A stretch of DNA of 64,000 bases from Dirofilaria immitis (lineage: Eukaryota; Nematoda; Chromadorea; Rhabditida; Onchocercidae), in the NCBI GenBank assembly GCA_024305405.1, contig JAKNDB010000086.1, forward strand, positions 1,983,001 through 2,047,000, given 5' to 3'. The position numbers and the translations under genes are program-made. Positions 1-11,031 of the stretch are shown here, one piece after another; within the stretch, counting starts at the first letter, position 1, and the number at the start of each line of letters is the position of its first letter. A model generated the notes under the pieces. That model was not told where the DNA came from. It did not search any database and saw nothing but the letters and a program-made list of their open reading frames with translations.

Positions 1-989
1 TTCGTTCTCCGAACAGGTAATGCTTTTGGAATTAATTCATTATTAGATATAGAGTTGTAGTTGGTTTTAAATTAATTTCTCTATTTCTTTATAATATTAT
101 TAAATGTAAGTCAAAAAGTATTCCTAAAAATAAGATGGGCAACAGATTACTGTTTAAAGAATAAGCACTACAGTGAGCACTGATAAAATATGCTTTTTGA
201 GAGCCTATAAAATATGTTTCTGACGGATTTGCTTCCGATCTAATTTTTAATTCAGTCAAACTTTTTTCAAGCAAAATTTTATGATAATTGAAGCTTCAGA
301 TCTCCACCGCGTCGAAAATTTACAGAACGAAAGGAAGATTCTCGAAGACGAAGTCGAAGTAATGAACGTCGCAAAGGTGAAGAATTTTGTGTGTTAATAC
401 TGCACTCATTTGGTAGTTTTTGAATTTGTTTTACCACTAAATTCCTCATTTTATGAGGAGAGTTGACAAATTATCGAATGAATAAAAAGACTACTATATT
501 TCATCTCAAAAGTTTAGTAAGAAAAATTTAATTTAATTGCCGTTTTTTTGCAGTTATTTAAGTGGCAACCTCAGAATTTTTGAATGTAATGTAAAACTTC
601 ACGAATCATAAACCAATTAATTTTAGTTCGAAGTTTGATTTTCGAAACTGAAACCTATACGAAATGTATAATAATTAGCAACTAGATATAAGTGAAGTTT
701 TCAAGTCTCTTTAAATAGTATTTTTGCTTAGTCCGCAATTTTTAGGAAACGATCAGCATCAATAGATGTCATGGACGAGAAGCAAAGGTCCATAATTTCT
801 TTTTTCTCAGATATCTCCTTTTGTTTTTTGTCTTCTATTTCTGACCTTATGTTTTTGGCAGCTTCAGAAAAAGAAGAAGAAGCATTCGAAAAAGCGTACT
901 AGTGATTCGGATTCAGAACGAGTAAAGAGAAGGAAAAAACATAAAAAGAGAAGAAGCGCAAAAAGCACAACAGTTCGGGCTCTGATTAA
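1..989 (+). CDS. 3' end of an RS/lysine-rich nuclear protein gene, frame broken
   Basis: Four candidate exons are visible: 1-16, 300-376, 746-787 and 862 (or 868) to 989. The first two join in phase and give RSPNRSPPRRK followed by SRRRSRSNERRK, an RS domain. The third reads KRSASIDVMDEKQR. The fourth is very basic, with KKHSKKRTSDSDSE, and appears to end KRKKHNSSGSD before the TAA at 987-989. RS and poly-Lys tails of this kind are typical of splicing factors and related nuclear proteins, but the family cannot be named from the tail. The exons do not join in one frame: each of the last two junctions, and one point near 940 inside the last exon, is one base short. Either bases are missing from the sequence or the gene is damaged. 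The 5' part lies outside the window. Confidence 0.6.
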
Positions 990-1447
990 AAAGTTCCAAT
1001 GGTTTCCAGATAGCAATGTACCTGATCTGATGATTATTCTGTTTTAATTTCCTTAATGTTTCTTAATGATATTTATTGTGATAAAAACTCACTTATCAAA
1101 TGTGGCGAATTCAGTTTTCATACCCGTATTTTGATAACAAAGTAATACACGATGGATCGGCATTTTTGTAAAAGCACCATGTAAGGAGAACCCAGTCCCT
1201 AAATAAGAACAAATCTTTAGTTTTCCAAGTTTACTCAATTTTTGAGCAGATTACTTAACAATCTGTTTTGGGAATTGCTGAGTAATGAAAAATCGTGAGT
1301 GATTTCCCGTCAGTTTGGTATATTTTTTCAGTTTTCACTAATATCCATTTTCTGTAGTGCTAAGGTCAAGTTTATATTTCTTTGTTTTGGATTTCACGGT
1401 GTCATTAGTTCATACAATATATAATATTATTATATAAGACGACTCGG
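990..1447. other. Convergent intergenic spacer
   Basis: This AT-rich stretch lies between the 3' ends of the RS-protein gene and the ferredoxin gene. It should hold both 3' UTRs. No coding or structural signal is seen. Confidence 0.5.
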
Positions 1448-2322
1448 TTAGTCGTAGGCTCTCGCATCTCGAACTTCGGATGGCACGATGATCTCTACAC
1501 TCGGTAGATCTTTTTCCGTTAACTTTACTTGACAACCGAGACGTGAGAAATCCGTTGATTCAGGTGCCAAATCCAATAAATCGAGTTCATCTTCGACCGC
1601 CAAAGGCAACCTATAAAGGATTGATTAAACATTGGATTAGGAATCTTTAGCAATCACATATTAACTTGTAGCTATTTTAGCAATCAGATACTAAGTGACT
1701 GTAACTATTTATCAATAAATCTTCGTTAAAATGAACTTATATTGAATTTAAAAAGGGATCTAAGAAATTTGTTGAATTTATTGAAAGTCTTTACGAATTT
1801 ATGAATAATTAACAGTAGCTTATTCCTGCTGGTACATTAAAAGCTCTTAAACGAAACTCCATAATCAAAATAAACGAAAGGATACAACCTTTTATAATGC
1901 TTTGGTTCAAGGATAACATGGCACGTACAGCAGGCTAAAGTACCTTCGCATGCTCCATAACCATCAATAGGCAAGTCGGCATTGACGACTACTTCATACA
2001 ATGATTGGCCTATTTTACCCATCACTTCAAAAGTTTCACCTCTATTCTTGAAACGGACTTTCACACTTCTGCGAAAATTTAAATCGAATTAGATTTGGAA
2101 ATTAATTATGTGCATACGCAAATATTAGATTACTAGATAAGTTTGAATTAAGGTTGAAAATTAAAGCTTGCGAAACTTCCGACTTATTATGGAACTTTTC
2201 TTTCATGTCCTATTTTATTGAACAAGATAATAAACATACCGCACTTCGGCTACTAAACCTCTCCACAATATGAACTGTGAGCGGACAGCCAATCGAATGC
2301 AATAGCGCAAAACAATCATCAT
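1448..2322 (-). CDS. Mitochondrial adrenodoxin-type [2Fe-2S] ferredoxin
   Basis: Three exons (2240-2322, 1889-2068, 1448-1610) join in phase and give a 141-residue protein, a normal length for mitochondrial FDX proteins. The first exon encodes a basic, hydrophobic leader (MMIVLRYCIRLAVRSQ) that fits a matrix-targeting peptide. Exon 2 carries the iron-sulfur ligands CEGTLACCTC, that is C-x5-C-x2-C. Exon 3 carries the family's acidic interaction helix, ELDLLDLAPEST, then SRLGCQ with the last cysteine ligand. Family members pass electrons from ferredoxin reductase to iron-sulfur cluster assembly or to mitochondrial P450s. The FDX2-like cluster-assembly role is the likelier one for a nematode, by inference. 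The start is the first of two adjacent ATGs, directly after TTTTGTAG, so the mRNA is probably trans-spliced there. Confidence 0.93.
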
Positions 2323-2330
2323 CTACAAAA
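2315..2330 (-). promoter_or_regulatory. Probable trans-splice acceptor at the ferredoxin start codon
   Basis: On the minus strand TTTTGTAG abuts ATGATG directly. A good 3' splice site with no room for a 5' UTR is the usual layout of a spliced-leader addition site in nematodes. A cis intron from a non-coding first exon is the alternative. Confidence 0.45.
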
Positions 2331-3369
2331 ATCAAAATTAATTTTCCAAAATTTCCATATCTGCAACGTCAGAAATCAATATAATTCTAAATGGATACTT
2401 TAAAAAGTTAACTGATTTCATCGAAAATTTCTCAGTCACTCCAAATGTTTCGAAAAATGAAGTTCTGTTGAGTTAGATGCAATTCTGACTTTAAGCGCTC
2501 GACTTTTCCAATAATCTTCTGTGTAAACTTAACTCTAAATAAGGGGATGGGATTTTGAAAAATGAAATGTGAAATCAATGAATAAGAGTACTCTAAAGCG
2601 TCCGATTATGCAGATTTAAACATAGTTTAATGAGAATAGCTTATGCCAACTCTCAGTAACATAAGAAGCAGATGTAATAAGAGCTGCAAACTTCTGGTGA
2701 TGTGATATTATTAGTCGCATTATAAATTTTTACTTTAGAATAACATACTGAAATCGAGATCTTAAGACTAAGTCTCTCCTGACACCAAATTAGATCAATA
2801 AAGAAATGAATTTAAAAGCACTAACGAATTGCTTTGCAGCGAAAATTAGGCGAAATGCAGTATACAACACATAGATTTATAAACAATGAACTCTCTGGCT
2901 GTATTAAAATTGATCATTTCAGAAAACTATTCCATGGGATCAAGCGATGGAAATAACATACTCTTAAATCACTCTGTTCAGTTTCATTTTTTTATTCTAG
3001 TGCAAATTTGAATATTTATTCCAGCTTTGTAACAAACAGTGACATGAAAGTAAATCCGAATCATAAAATGAAAAAAGTTTTAAAGACAACTTCTGAAACA
3101 CAAAAGACACACATAAAATGGCTTTTCAAAAACAACAATGATGGAAAGAAATGTCAAACAGCAAATATCAATAAAAATAAAACCTCAAACCACGATATAT
3201 TGGGTCATAAATGAGACCAGAACGGATGGTAATTTCGCTACTACAGAATATCAAATTCGGAAGCCAAAAAATGTAGAGCGAAGCAAAACAGTGCAAGCAT
3301 CTAATTGTAGTGAAAAATGAGTTTTATAGTACCATATATTGTTACCGCTTAGGTTTTAAAAAAAAACTA
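2331..3369. other. Spacer upstream of the ferredoxin gene
   Basis: No coding segment with credible splice sites was found. It should include the ferredoxin promoter and the 3' end or UTR of the unknown minus-strand gene. Confidence 0.4.
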
Positions 3370-6300
3370 TCATCTCAAAAACCTAGTAAACTGAAGACAT
3401 CACAAAATTGTGAAACTATTACAAATTCAACAAGGGACAGATATTTTGAAATATGCAAAATCAATAAAGATAGTAATGTTTTTCCAACATTATTTTGAGA
3501 CTTGAAGTTTATGCAATAAACTACTACCTCAGACACAAAACCAATTAGAGAAAAGAAAGTTAAAAAGTTTTCACTCAAATAATTTTTACGAAACAAAGTA
3601 AGACAGTAACTTACTGTAAAACTTTTTATAATTAAGTAAGACTACAATAAGGCAATTTAGTTTCATAATTTTCCCAACAAGACAAGATCATAAGACATCA
3701 TCTACTTCTTTCTTTTTTAAGCAAAAAGAAACTATCCAACATAAAAACTTTTTCTTCGACTATTTGATTAGTTCATAAATACCTTTTTTACTTCTTTGCA
3801 ATCAAAAAAGCCATTTTTAAACATATAGCAATCGGAGAAACAATTTTGCTGAAAATCAAACAGATTATTTCAGGATAAAAAATGATGCGCTATTTACATG
3901 TTGAAACCTATCTTGATAGAATAGTTGAGCTATAGTAAGAACTTTCTGCTTGATCTGGAATGAAATATTTATAATCCATACTGGAGCTTTCTTACATCAA
4001 TGTCACAAAAATTTGTTACTCTTAAACGGTTTTTACCGCTCAATATCCGGAAAAGCAATTTTCTTACAAATTCATTTACCATTTTTTGTTTTGCAATATA
4101 AAAATTACGATTTTGATGAAAGAATGAAGGTTTTGCATGAACTTCCATAAAATATTGCAAGGTTTTTAATGATAAAGGTGTTTCCATTATACCAACATAT
4201 TTTCGACATCTTAGCATTTCGTAATAAATATATATCTAGAAAAGAAAACGACGAAATTTACTTGGAACTTTTTCTAAATTTATCGATACCCCAAATGGTA
4301 AATTTTTCCACTTCGAAAGAACCAATTCTTCAAACGTAAATACACACATTTTTATAATCAGTTCTTCCATTACGTCTAGAGATGTACTTCCGGTGATAAA
4401 TAAATGATAAATTAACAAAGACTCCTCAACCTGTTATATATAATTTAAAAAAATGATTTCATCCGTCACTTTAGAAAAGAATTAAACGTTCATTTTAGGA
4501 TGCATCGCAGTTGAATGCCAAATTGTACCGGCTAATGGAGATTATGTTTTAAAATATACTTGTAGCACAACAAAATTTCTTTGCGAAAAATGATTAAACA
4601 CATTAACCTTCATGGAAACTACCTCAACTTCATGGTGTCGCAGAAAAAGTAAATCCTCCGATAACTCACTAATTCTCTCGCGAAAAACTCCAGTCTTATT
4701 ATAGCGCTTTTTGGATATATACCTGGCAAAAACAATCATAGAAGATCCACGAAAGGTGGAAATTTGTGACATGTAATCTTAACAATTTAGAATAATCTAC
4801 AACATGACTCGATTAAAAAGTTCAATAAGGAACTTCATGACACACTGTAAAGTAAAAAATTTTGGACATCTTCATAAAAACTATAAATTGTCAAAAAGCA
4901 ATTAAAACACGTTCTGACTTAACGTTTTTCATATTTTTCCTCTTTTTTCTATTAAGTAAATTCACTGAAGCAAAAAAAACAGCTAATTTTGAAAACAAAA
5001 ATACTGAGATACATATTCAGTCATAAATTTGTTTACTGTAAACGAATTAACCCATTGAGAACCTAAGATACTTGAGCCAACGAAGATCAAATTATGTCTT
5101 GGTGCACTACGCAAAATATTACTAATAATAATATGAAACGATAGTTTGCCGAGATATCACCTGCATCGCAAAAATATCAGAATTAACCGCCACATTGTTA
5201 CACACAATTATTTTTTGCAAAATTCACCTGAAAAATTGAGTAAAAATGTGTCTAAACCTTTCTAAAAATGAAGAAACAATATCAAAAGCAAAACTCGATA
5301 AAAATATCGAGAGCATCAATCATTAGTAAGAAAGGCAAGAATTAAAACGAGATATCTTTGGAATGTTCAATTCTTCCAGGAACGACAGTGTTGCCTTTTG
5401 TTGGAATCTCGACATAAATAATAGTGCTGAAAGTGTTATCCGTCTGCTATCATCGAACAATGAAATCTAAGATGCTGAGCTACTTCTTTAATAGATAGAA
5501 AAATGTACCTCGACAATAAATTCTAGACATACCATCTGCTAAAGAAATGAATCCAAACACATGGACGGATGTGTACCACCACTTTTATTGGAATTATTGC
5601 ACTCTGAAATTCATTGATTGTGAAAATTGCAATAATAAAGAACAAGGAACGTAATTTAGTTTTTCTAGAGATAAAGTTTCCATCAGTATCTCAGAATATT
5701 GACAAATTTCGGGAAATCATGGTTAAGCTAAAATGATTGGAATATGTTTACCATTCTGTATATGTAAAACAATTCTAAATCATGTATATCGTTTCTTTTA
5801 GAGTTTGCAGATAAAATTTTTTCTAAGAAGGCGATTTAAATCATCACTCATCGATAGTATTACATGCGGATAGGTTAAATTACCATTAATAGCTATCTTT
5901 CATCCATTCACTGGTAGATTTTGAATCTTCAAAACAAAATCAAAATGAAAAGAAATTCAATGATTATTCAGTGGGATCGAAAAATCTGTCAATACCATCA
6001 TTAATTATTGACGAGGTAAATTGTTGAATGGAGTATATAATTAATTCACATAGTAGTAACAAACTAAGTATGAGAAGATCCGTAACTTGTGATCCTATGT
6101 AAGGATTGGAAGATGGAGTTCTAAACATTTAAAATAACTCGTCGAAAAGTTATTGAATCCCCAAAATCCTCCAATACTGAATCTACAACGTTACGTACAA
6201 GCTAACATTATGAACAGATGCCATAGCAGCAAGTAACCTTCTACGCGCATTTTCAAAATTAGATAATTATTGTGCAGTATGTGTTGCGATGACACAGTTA

Positions 6301-6600
6301 TCAAAGGACAACTCTTCGACTTGTTGTTCATGTTCCTTTTACAGAAATCTCTATGGAATACACTGTCAAATATATAATGATAATTAACATACTTCAGTAG
6401 TTGTAGCTATAAGTGATGAGCAGTGTCTTTGGTTTCTGTTGAACAATTCGCAAAGGCCATCAACGAAATCTCTCTTATCAGCGATATCATCACAAGTGAA
6501 TATTCTCTGAGAGAAGTGATGAAACAAGAATCTATTTTAGTGAAGAGTTGAATCATAGAAAGGATAAAGATATGATTCTTTATGAGATGTGTGAATCTCA
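3370..6600 (-). CDS. Multi-exon gene of unknown function, frame broken in places
   Basis: I do not recognise the product. The best part is a run of minus-strand exons with matching phases: 4623-4722 (KRYNKTGVFRERISELSE), 4262-4430 (VEESLLIYHLFITGSTSLD), 3996-4209 (KPSFFHQNRNFYIAKQK), 3908-3954 (IKQKVLTIAQLFYQDR) and 3792-3848 (SKIVSPIAICLKMAF). Each has an AG acceptor and a GT donor in the expected phase. Weaker coding stretches lie upstream at 5161-5227, 5340-5450 (RRITLSALLFMSRFQQK), 6140-6375 (FENARRRLLAAMASVHN) and 6407-6600. Downstream ones lie at 3375-3640. Several of these need one added base or contain a stop, including exon 3996-4209. The protein seems rich in amphipathic helices, as in ARM/HEAT-type scaffolds, but that is only an impression. 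Start and stop codons are not resolved. Confidence 0.5.
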
Positions 6601-6911
6601 CTAAGTATTGTCATTCCATCTGTTTGTCTTTGAAGAGCGCTACTGTTGTGTGTATGGACATCAGAGATATACATTTATTATGCTGGGATGGCGACAGTGT
6701 AGTTATAGAAGATCGGAAGAAATGCGAAAGTTACAAAATAATACATATTATCCACATACTGAAACACGGATGTCTGATTTATTGTTAAAAATTCACTTCA
6801 GTGGATCAAAGAGTATTTATTGCAAGTCAATTTTTTAGAAAGAATAATTCTTGTTGGTAAATAGGTATCGATAGGTTGCAATCCAGAATATCCAAGAAAG
6901 AAGCTGAATAT

Positions 6912-7485
6912 TTATTGGGCCATAATGGGTAAGGTAACTTCTCCGATCGGTGGTCCCTCCTTGAAAATAGCTGAGGGATCAGTGGCGTCTGGTGCTGCTT
7001 CCTTGAACTGGATAACAAATTTGTCTTCTTTCGGTGGTCCGGCTGTACGGGTGATTTCGAGTGGAGTTGATGCTCCAGGCTCGACGAATCCGTACACTGG
7101 TTTTAGACGGTAGTCGTTATTGTTCGTTGATTTCACCTAAATGAAATGTCCTTCACAGTTTCTCTTTTTTTAACAAGTATATTGAAATGAAAATCTTCGA
7201 AAATTCGAAATTATACAACACCTTGAAAGCCAAGCGAACACCACTTGGATTGGTGACCTGGTGCACAGATTGTCCACCCGCAGCAGGCACCTGAGCAGCC
7301 GGTGGGTCGATGTTCAGTGTCGGTGGTCCGGCTGGAGGTGCGCCAGTTTCCGGCGGAGCTCCTCCCTCTGGTAGTGGTCCACCTTCTGGTGGTGGTGCAC
7401 CTTCTGGTGGTGGTGCACCTTCTGGTGGTGGTGGTGGTGCGCCCTCTGGTGGTGGTGCGCCCTCTGGTGGTGGAGCATCACCCAT
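6912..7485 (-). CDS. MSP-domain sperm protein (SSP class) with Pro/Gly/Glu repeat N-terminus
   Basis: Two exons (7222-7485 and 6912-7136) join in phase at AAG|GTG and encode 162 residues. Residues 1 to about 50 are MGD followed by repeats of roughly GAPPPE. From TLNIDPPAAQVPAAGG onward the protein matches the small major-sperm-protein domain of the nematode sperm-specific class P family: KSTNNNDYRLKPVYGFVEPG, then ITRTAGPPKEDKFV. Known members are about 107-110 residues, which is the size of this domain alone. MSP-domain proteins form or regulate the filaments that drive amoeboid sperm crawling; related small MSP-domain proteins of Ascaris act as fibre-growth factors. Expression is probably limited to spermatogenesis, by family knowledge. 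The N-terminal extension is the unusual part. The sequence TTGCAG lies about 20 bases before the ATG and could be a trans-splice site. Confidence 0.92.
7365..7478 (-). repeat. Coding minisatellite for the GAPPPE repeat
   Basis: Imperfect tandem copies of a 15-18 base unit, plus-strand form near GGTGGTGCACCTTCTGGT, lie inside the first exon of the MSP-domain gene. One copy is expanded by extra GGT triplets. All length changes are multiples of three, so the frame is kept. Confidence 0.85.
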
Positions 7486-7499
7486 CGTCTGTTAGATTA

Positions 7500-8847
7500 T
7501 CCTGCAATGTCGAGATTTAAGAGTAGTTCCTCAGCTTCGGGTTGAAGGGCGAGAGATCAGAGGATAAACATCAAAGCAAAATGAAGCATTTTCGAAATCT
7601 CAAGAGCTTCAATGCTGGAGCATCTTGAAGCATCTTGATTTATCCCTTCTTGACCAAACAAAAAAAATGCCAGCAATGATAAGTAGCACATTACACGACC
7701 TTTATGTGCTCTGATTGAAGGAAAAATTGAATGTAACATTTGAAATTGCCTTTATATAATTATCCTGCAACCGGCCTTAATTATGCAAATATTTTAAAAA
7801 ATACATATTTAAAAAAAATGTTTCCTATACATTTAAAATAGGAAACATTTCAACAATGCTTTAATAAATAAATTTATCCAATTAGGACAACATGTATATT
7901 AGTTCCTGTAAAGTTTTTGTAAATCGGCATGTGTATATGTGTAAGTATTGCAATTTTGTTGATGACAATCTGAATACATCGTCGTGCATTCTGCAGAAGC
8001 ATGCTATGAATTTTGGATCATTAGGATGCCAGACATAGTTATCTTAAATCACCCGATGTTAATTTTCGAAGCTGCGCGTGATAAAGGTTGGCTAATGATA
8101 ATTGGTGATGGAGAGCATACTGCATGCAATTGATAACAGCACCTGGCGGGATAATTCTGTTATCTTGAAATACTTTTTTCAAAACTATTCTTTTTTCTAA
8201 ATTGAGTAACCATATCCTTGACGAATCAACTCGTAATTTTAGTATATTTTTTCTTGCACACTGATAACTCGTACGCATAATAGAGCTAATTTAACTTGAT
8301 GTATTGCGTCGAAAGTACGTGGAAGAAATTTATTGCATATAAGGTATTTGAAGTAACGCCCGCAAATTATTTTATTCTATTTATGATTTCGAGAATAAAT
8401 CAGTTTGCGAAGCAGATACGCTCTTCTACTTGTCTCCACTTTCTTTCCATTCAACTAGATGATTCTTTTCACATTAGCGAGAACCTTACAGTCGCATGAA
8501 ATGGAGAGATACAAGAAACAGTATCTTTATGAATTGACATATCACTCTTTGCATGTTGCAAATTGAATGTGAGCCCTAAAATGGCTCGAAGAGAAGTGAG
8601 ATAAAAACATCAGCACTTTTTGTTTTCTGATATATGGGGAGCTATATCTCTCTCTTCACGTGGTATCGTTATACTTAAATGAATAAGAGATGAGACTGCA
8701 GTTATTATATTTAGCATTCTTCTTTCGGTTTTAGAAGTTTCAAATTTCTATTCCAACTTTTTATCTATTATTTGAAAACGCGAATTGCATTGTAGTGTAT
8801 ATCGATTTTTATAATTTTTTTAGTCTAGTAGAAATCAACAGATTTCC
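7500..8847. other. Divergent intergenic region
   Basis: This lies between the MSP-domain gene (minus) and the kinase gene (plus), so both promoters should be here. Short open frames exist, for example near 8039-8278, but have no coding character or splice support. Nothing else is seen. Confidence 0.4.
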
Positions 8848-11031
8848 ATGGATGATTACGAGAAAATCTCAGTAGTAGGACGCGGGGCTCATGGCGTTTG
8901 TTGGCTCTGTCAGCGGAGGGATGATATCTTCCGACAAAAAGTTATCATCAAAACAGTGGCTTTGGAAGGACTCACTCAGGAAGAACAGAATGCTATCATG
9001 GGTTTATTTTTGTCTTGAATTTCTGGTTATTATTGCAAGGGTATCAGTATTCTTTATGACCGTTTATTGTTATTTTCGAAATTCTTATCATTCCTGCACC
9101 TCTAATCTTATCCGAAGATAGTTTATGAAATAGGTTACGAATGCTAAATATCTCTTTTCTTAAAAGAACAAATATGATGGCTTCATATTTTTAGTAATTT
9201 CAAACCTTCTTCTAAAAATATTTCAGGCGAGGTAACGCTGTTGAAGCGCCTTCATCATCCTCATATTATTGGATACTATGAATCTTTCAAGGTTTTTCTA
9301 ATTATAGAACCGTTTAAGATCTTTCAAGTTTTAACAAACTAAACAAACGTTTTTTAACATGGTTCATCAGAAATGTTTGACAGTGCTGAGCTTCCTTTCG
9401 GTGATAATTTGATATTTTTACAGACTGAAAACGCTTTTCGATTGTCATGCAATATGCTGAAGGTGGAACAATGGATAAAATGATTTTAGAGCAAAAGGAA
9501 TTAAATTTGTTGAGAATATTGTACTTAGTTATTTCACACAAGTTGGTCTTTGCTAATAATAGATTAAGAAATTATTAAAGAACGAAATTGAAAAGGTATC
9601 GTTACATACATCCAAAGCTCTTCGGAACTAGATTTTTAAATAGAAGCATAAGCGCTTTTTCCGTCCATAAATCTTTGAACGAATTTATGTCTTTTAATAA
9701 TTTATGAATTTGAATGCCGTTGGATTCAATTTACCAGAAAATTTTGGCTTTTCTATCTGTTTTTTTGAATCCCATTCATAACAATAGTAGTAGTTCTTGC
9801 TTATACATACTTTCTGTTATAGTCATTATTAATTTTATATTTTCTGTAATGATTAATAAAAAATTGGGAAACTTTTTATTAACAAAGTATTTGTAGGTTG
9901 CTATTGGACTTGAATATATGCATTCCAAACAAATACTTCATAGAGATTTGAAAACACAAAATATTTTGTTAAATAAAAAACGAACTATTGTTAAATTAAG
10001 TGATTTTGGAATCAGTAAAGAGTTGTCTACAAGAAGTTTAGCATCTACGATTATTGGCACACCGAATTACCTTTCTCCAGAAATCTGTGAAGGTAATATT
10101 AAATCATGTTTTACTCTTTTTTGTTTTATTTGTTTTTGGTTTCCTCCTGTACTACTTTTTGTGCTACTCTTTTTCAACTCTATTTTTTTTTGTGACAAGC
10201 AACAAATTAAATTGCTTGAGAGTTTAAGGTAGAGCTTATAATCAAAAAAGCGATTTGTGGGCCTTAGGCTGTGTATTATATGAACTTGCTGAATTAAGAC
10301 GAGCATTTGATGGCGAAAATTTACCATCAATCGTTATGAAAATCACAAAAGTATGTTTCAGTTTTTGTGGATTTGTATTTACTCATTAAGAAGAATTTTT
10401 AGTCTTGTTTCTTATTACAAAGTCTTGTTTTTCTCTTGTTTCTCATATGTGAAACGAAGCGTAGTCATACCAGTCTTTTTTATCATAAATTTGTCTTTGT
10501 AAGAGTCAAATTTTTAATGTTTTATGGAAAGCATAATCCAATCTCTGAACACTGGAGTGATGATTTAAAACGATTGGTCAATTCTATTCTGGATGTTAAT
10601 GAGAACAAAAGACCTCTTCTTAAGGGTTTGTAACATTTTGCGATTTATAAAGCCTTCTGCTTAAAGCATAAGCGCTGTTTGTTAAAATGATCATCCGCGG
10701 AAAAAAGTGTCAGCGAAAATTTCGTCACTTTTTAATAAAATTTCATATTTCGATCCCCTGCGAATGCTTTTCAGTTCCTGACTTTTTTAGCGAATTCAAT
10801 GGATTTCATTATTTTTCCACTATAAATACATTTTTAATGCTTTCTAAAATTTTAATCATTCAATTTACAGAAATTCTCACATGTCCGCTTATCTTACCTA
10901 TTTGTCTGGCAATTAATTTGGATCTTGGTGCGTTACCTTCTTCGCCGCCTAAAAAAACTCGTCAAATTATCTCCTCGAATAGCAGCATTTTACGCACGCA
11001 ACCTGTAGCAGGGAAAACTATAGTTTATTGA
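8848..11031 (+). CDS. nekl-2: NEK8-type protein kinase (NEKL-2 orthologue), one frame break
   Basis: Exons: 8848-9001, 9227-9291, 9424 to about 9508, a poorly defined short exon near 9730-9755, 9897-10092, 10229-10350, 10532-10625 and 10871-11031. The product is a small NIMA-related kinase. The glycine loop is GRGAHGVCW and the VAIK-type lysine is in KVIIKTVAL. The catalytic loop is HRDLKTQN, followed by DFGIS, the APE equivalent GTPNYLSPE and NQKSDLWALGCVLYEL. It resembles C. elegans NEKL-2/NEK8, which acts in epidermal trafficking and moulting. No RCC1 repeats follow; the protein ends soon after the kinase domain with a short Ser/Pro/Lys tail. Exon 3 is one base short at the T run 9434-9437: TENAF must be followed by SIVMQYAEGG, which lies in the next frame. 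Confidence 0.85.

Noticed and set aside
5340..6840. Plus-strand coding-like segments with readable protein
   Set aside because: Several plus frames look open, but the minus strand in the same places reads better and fits the phase-matched exon chain downstream. They are most likely antisense shadows of the unknown minus-strand gene.
7302..7520. Two plus-strand open frames over the MSP-domain gene
   Set aside because: They are low-complexity readings of the GAPPPE repeat in antisense. The minus-strand MSP homology is decisive.
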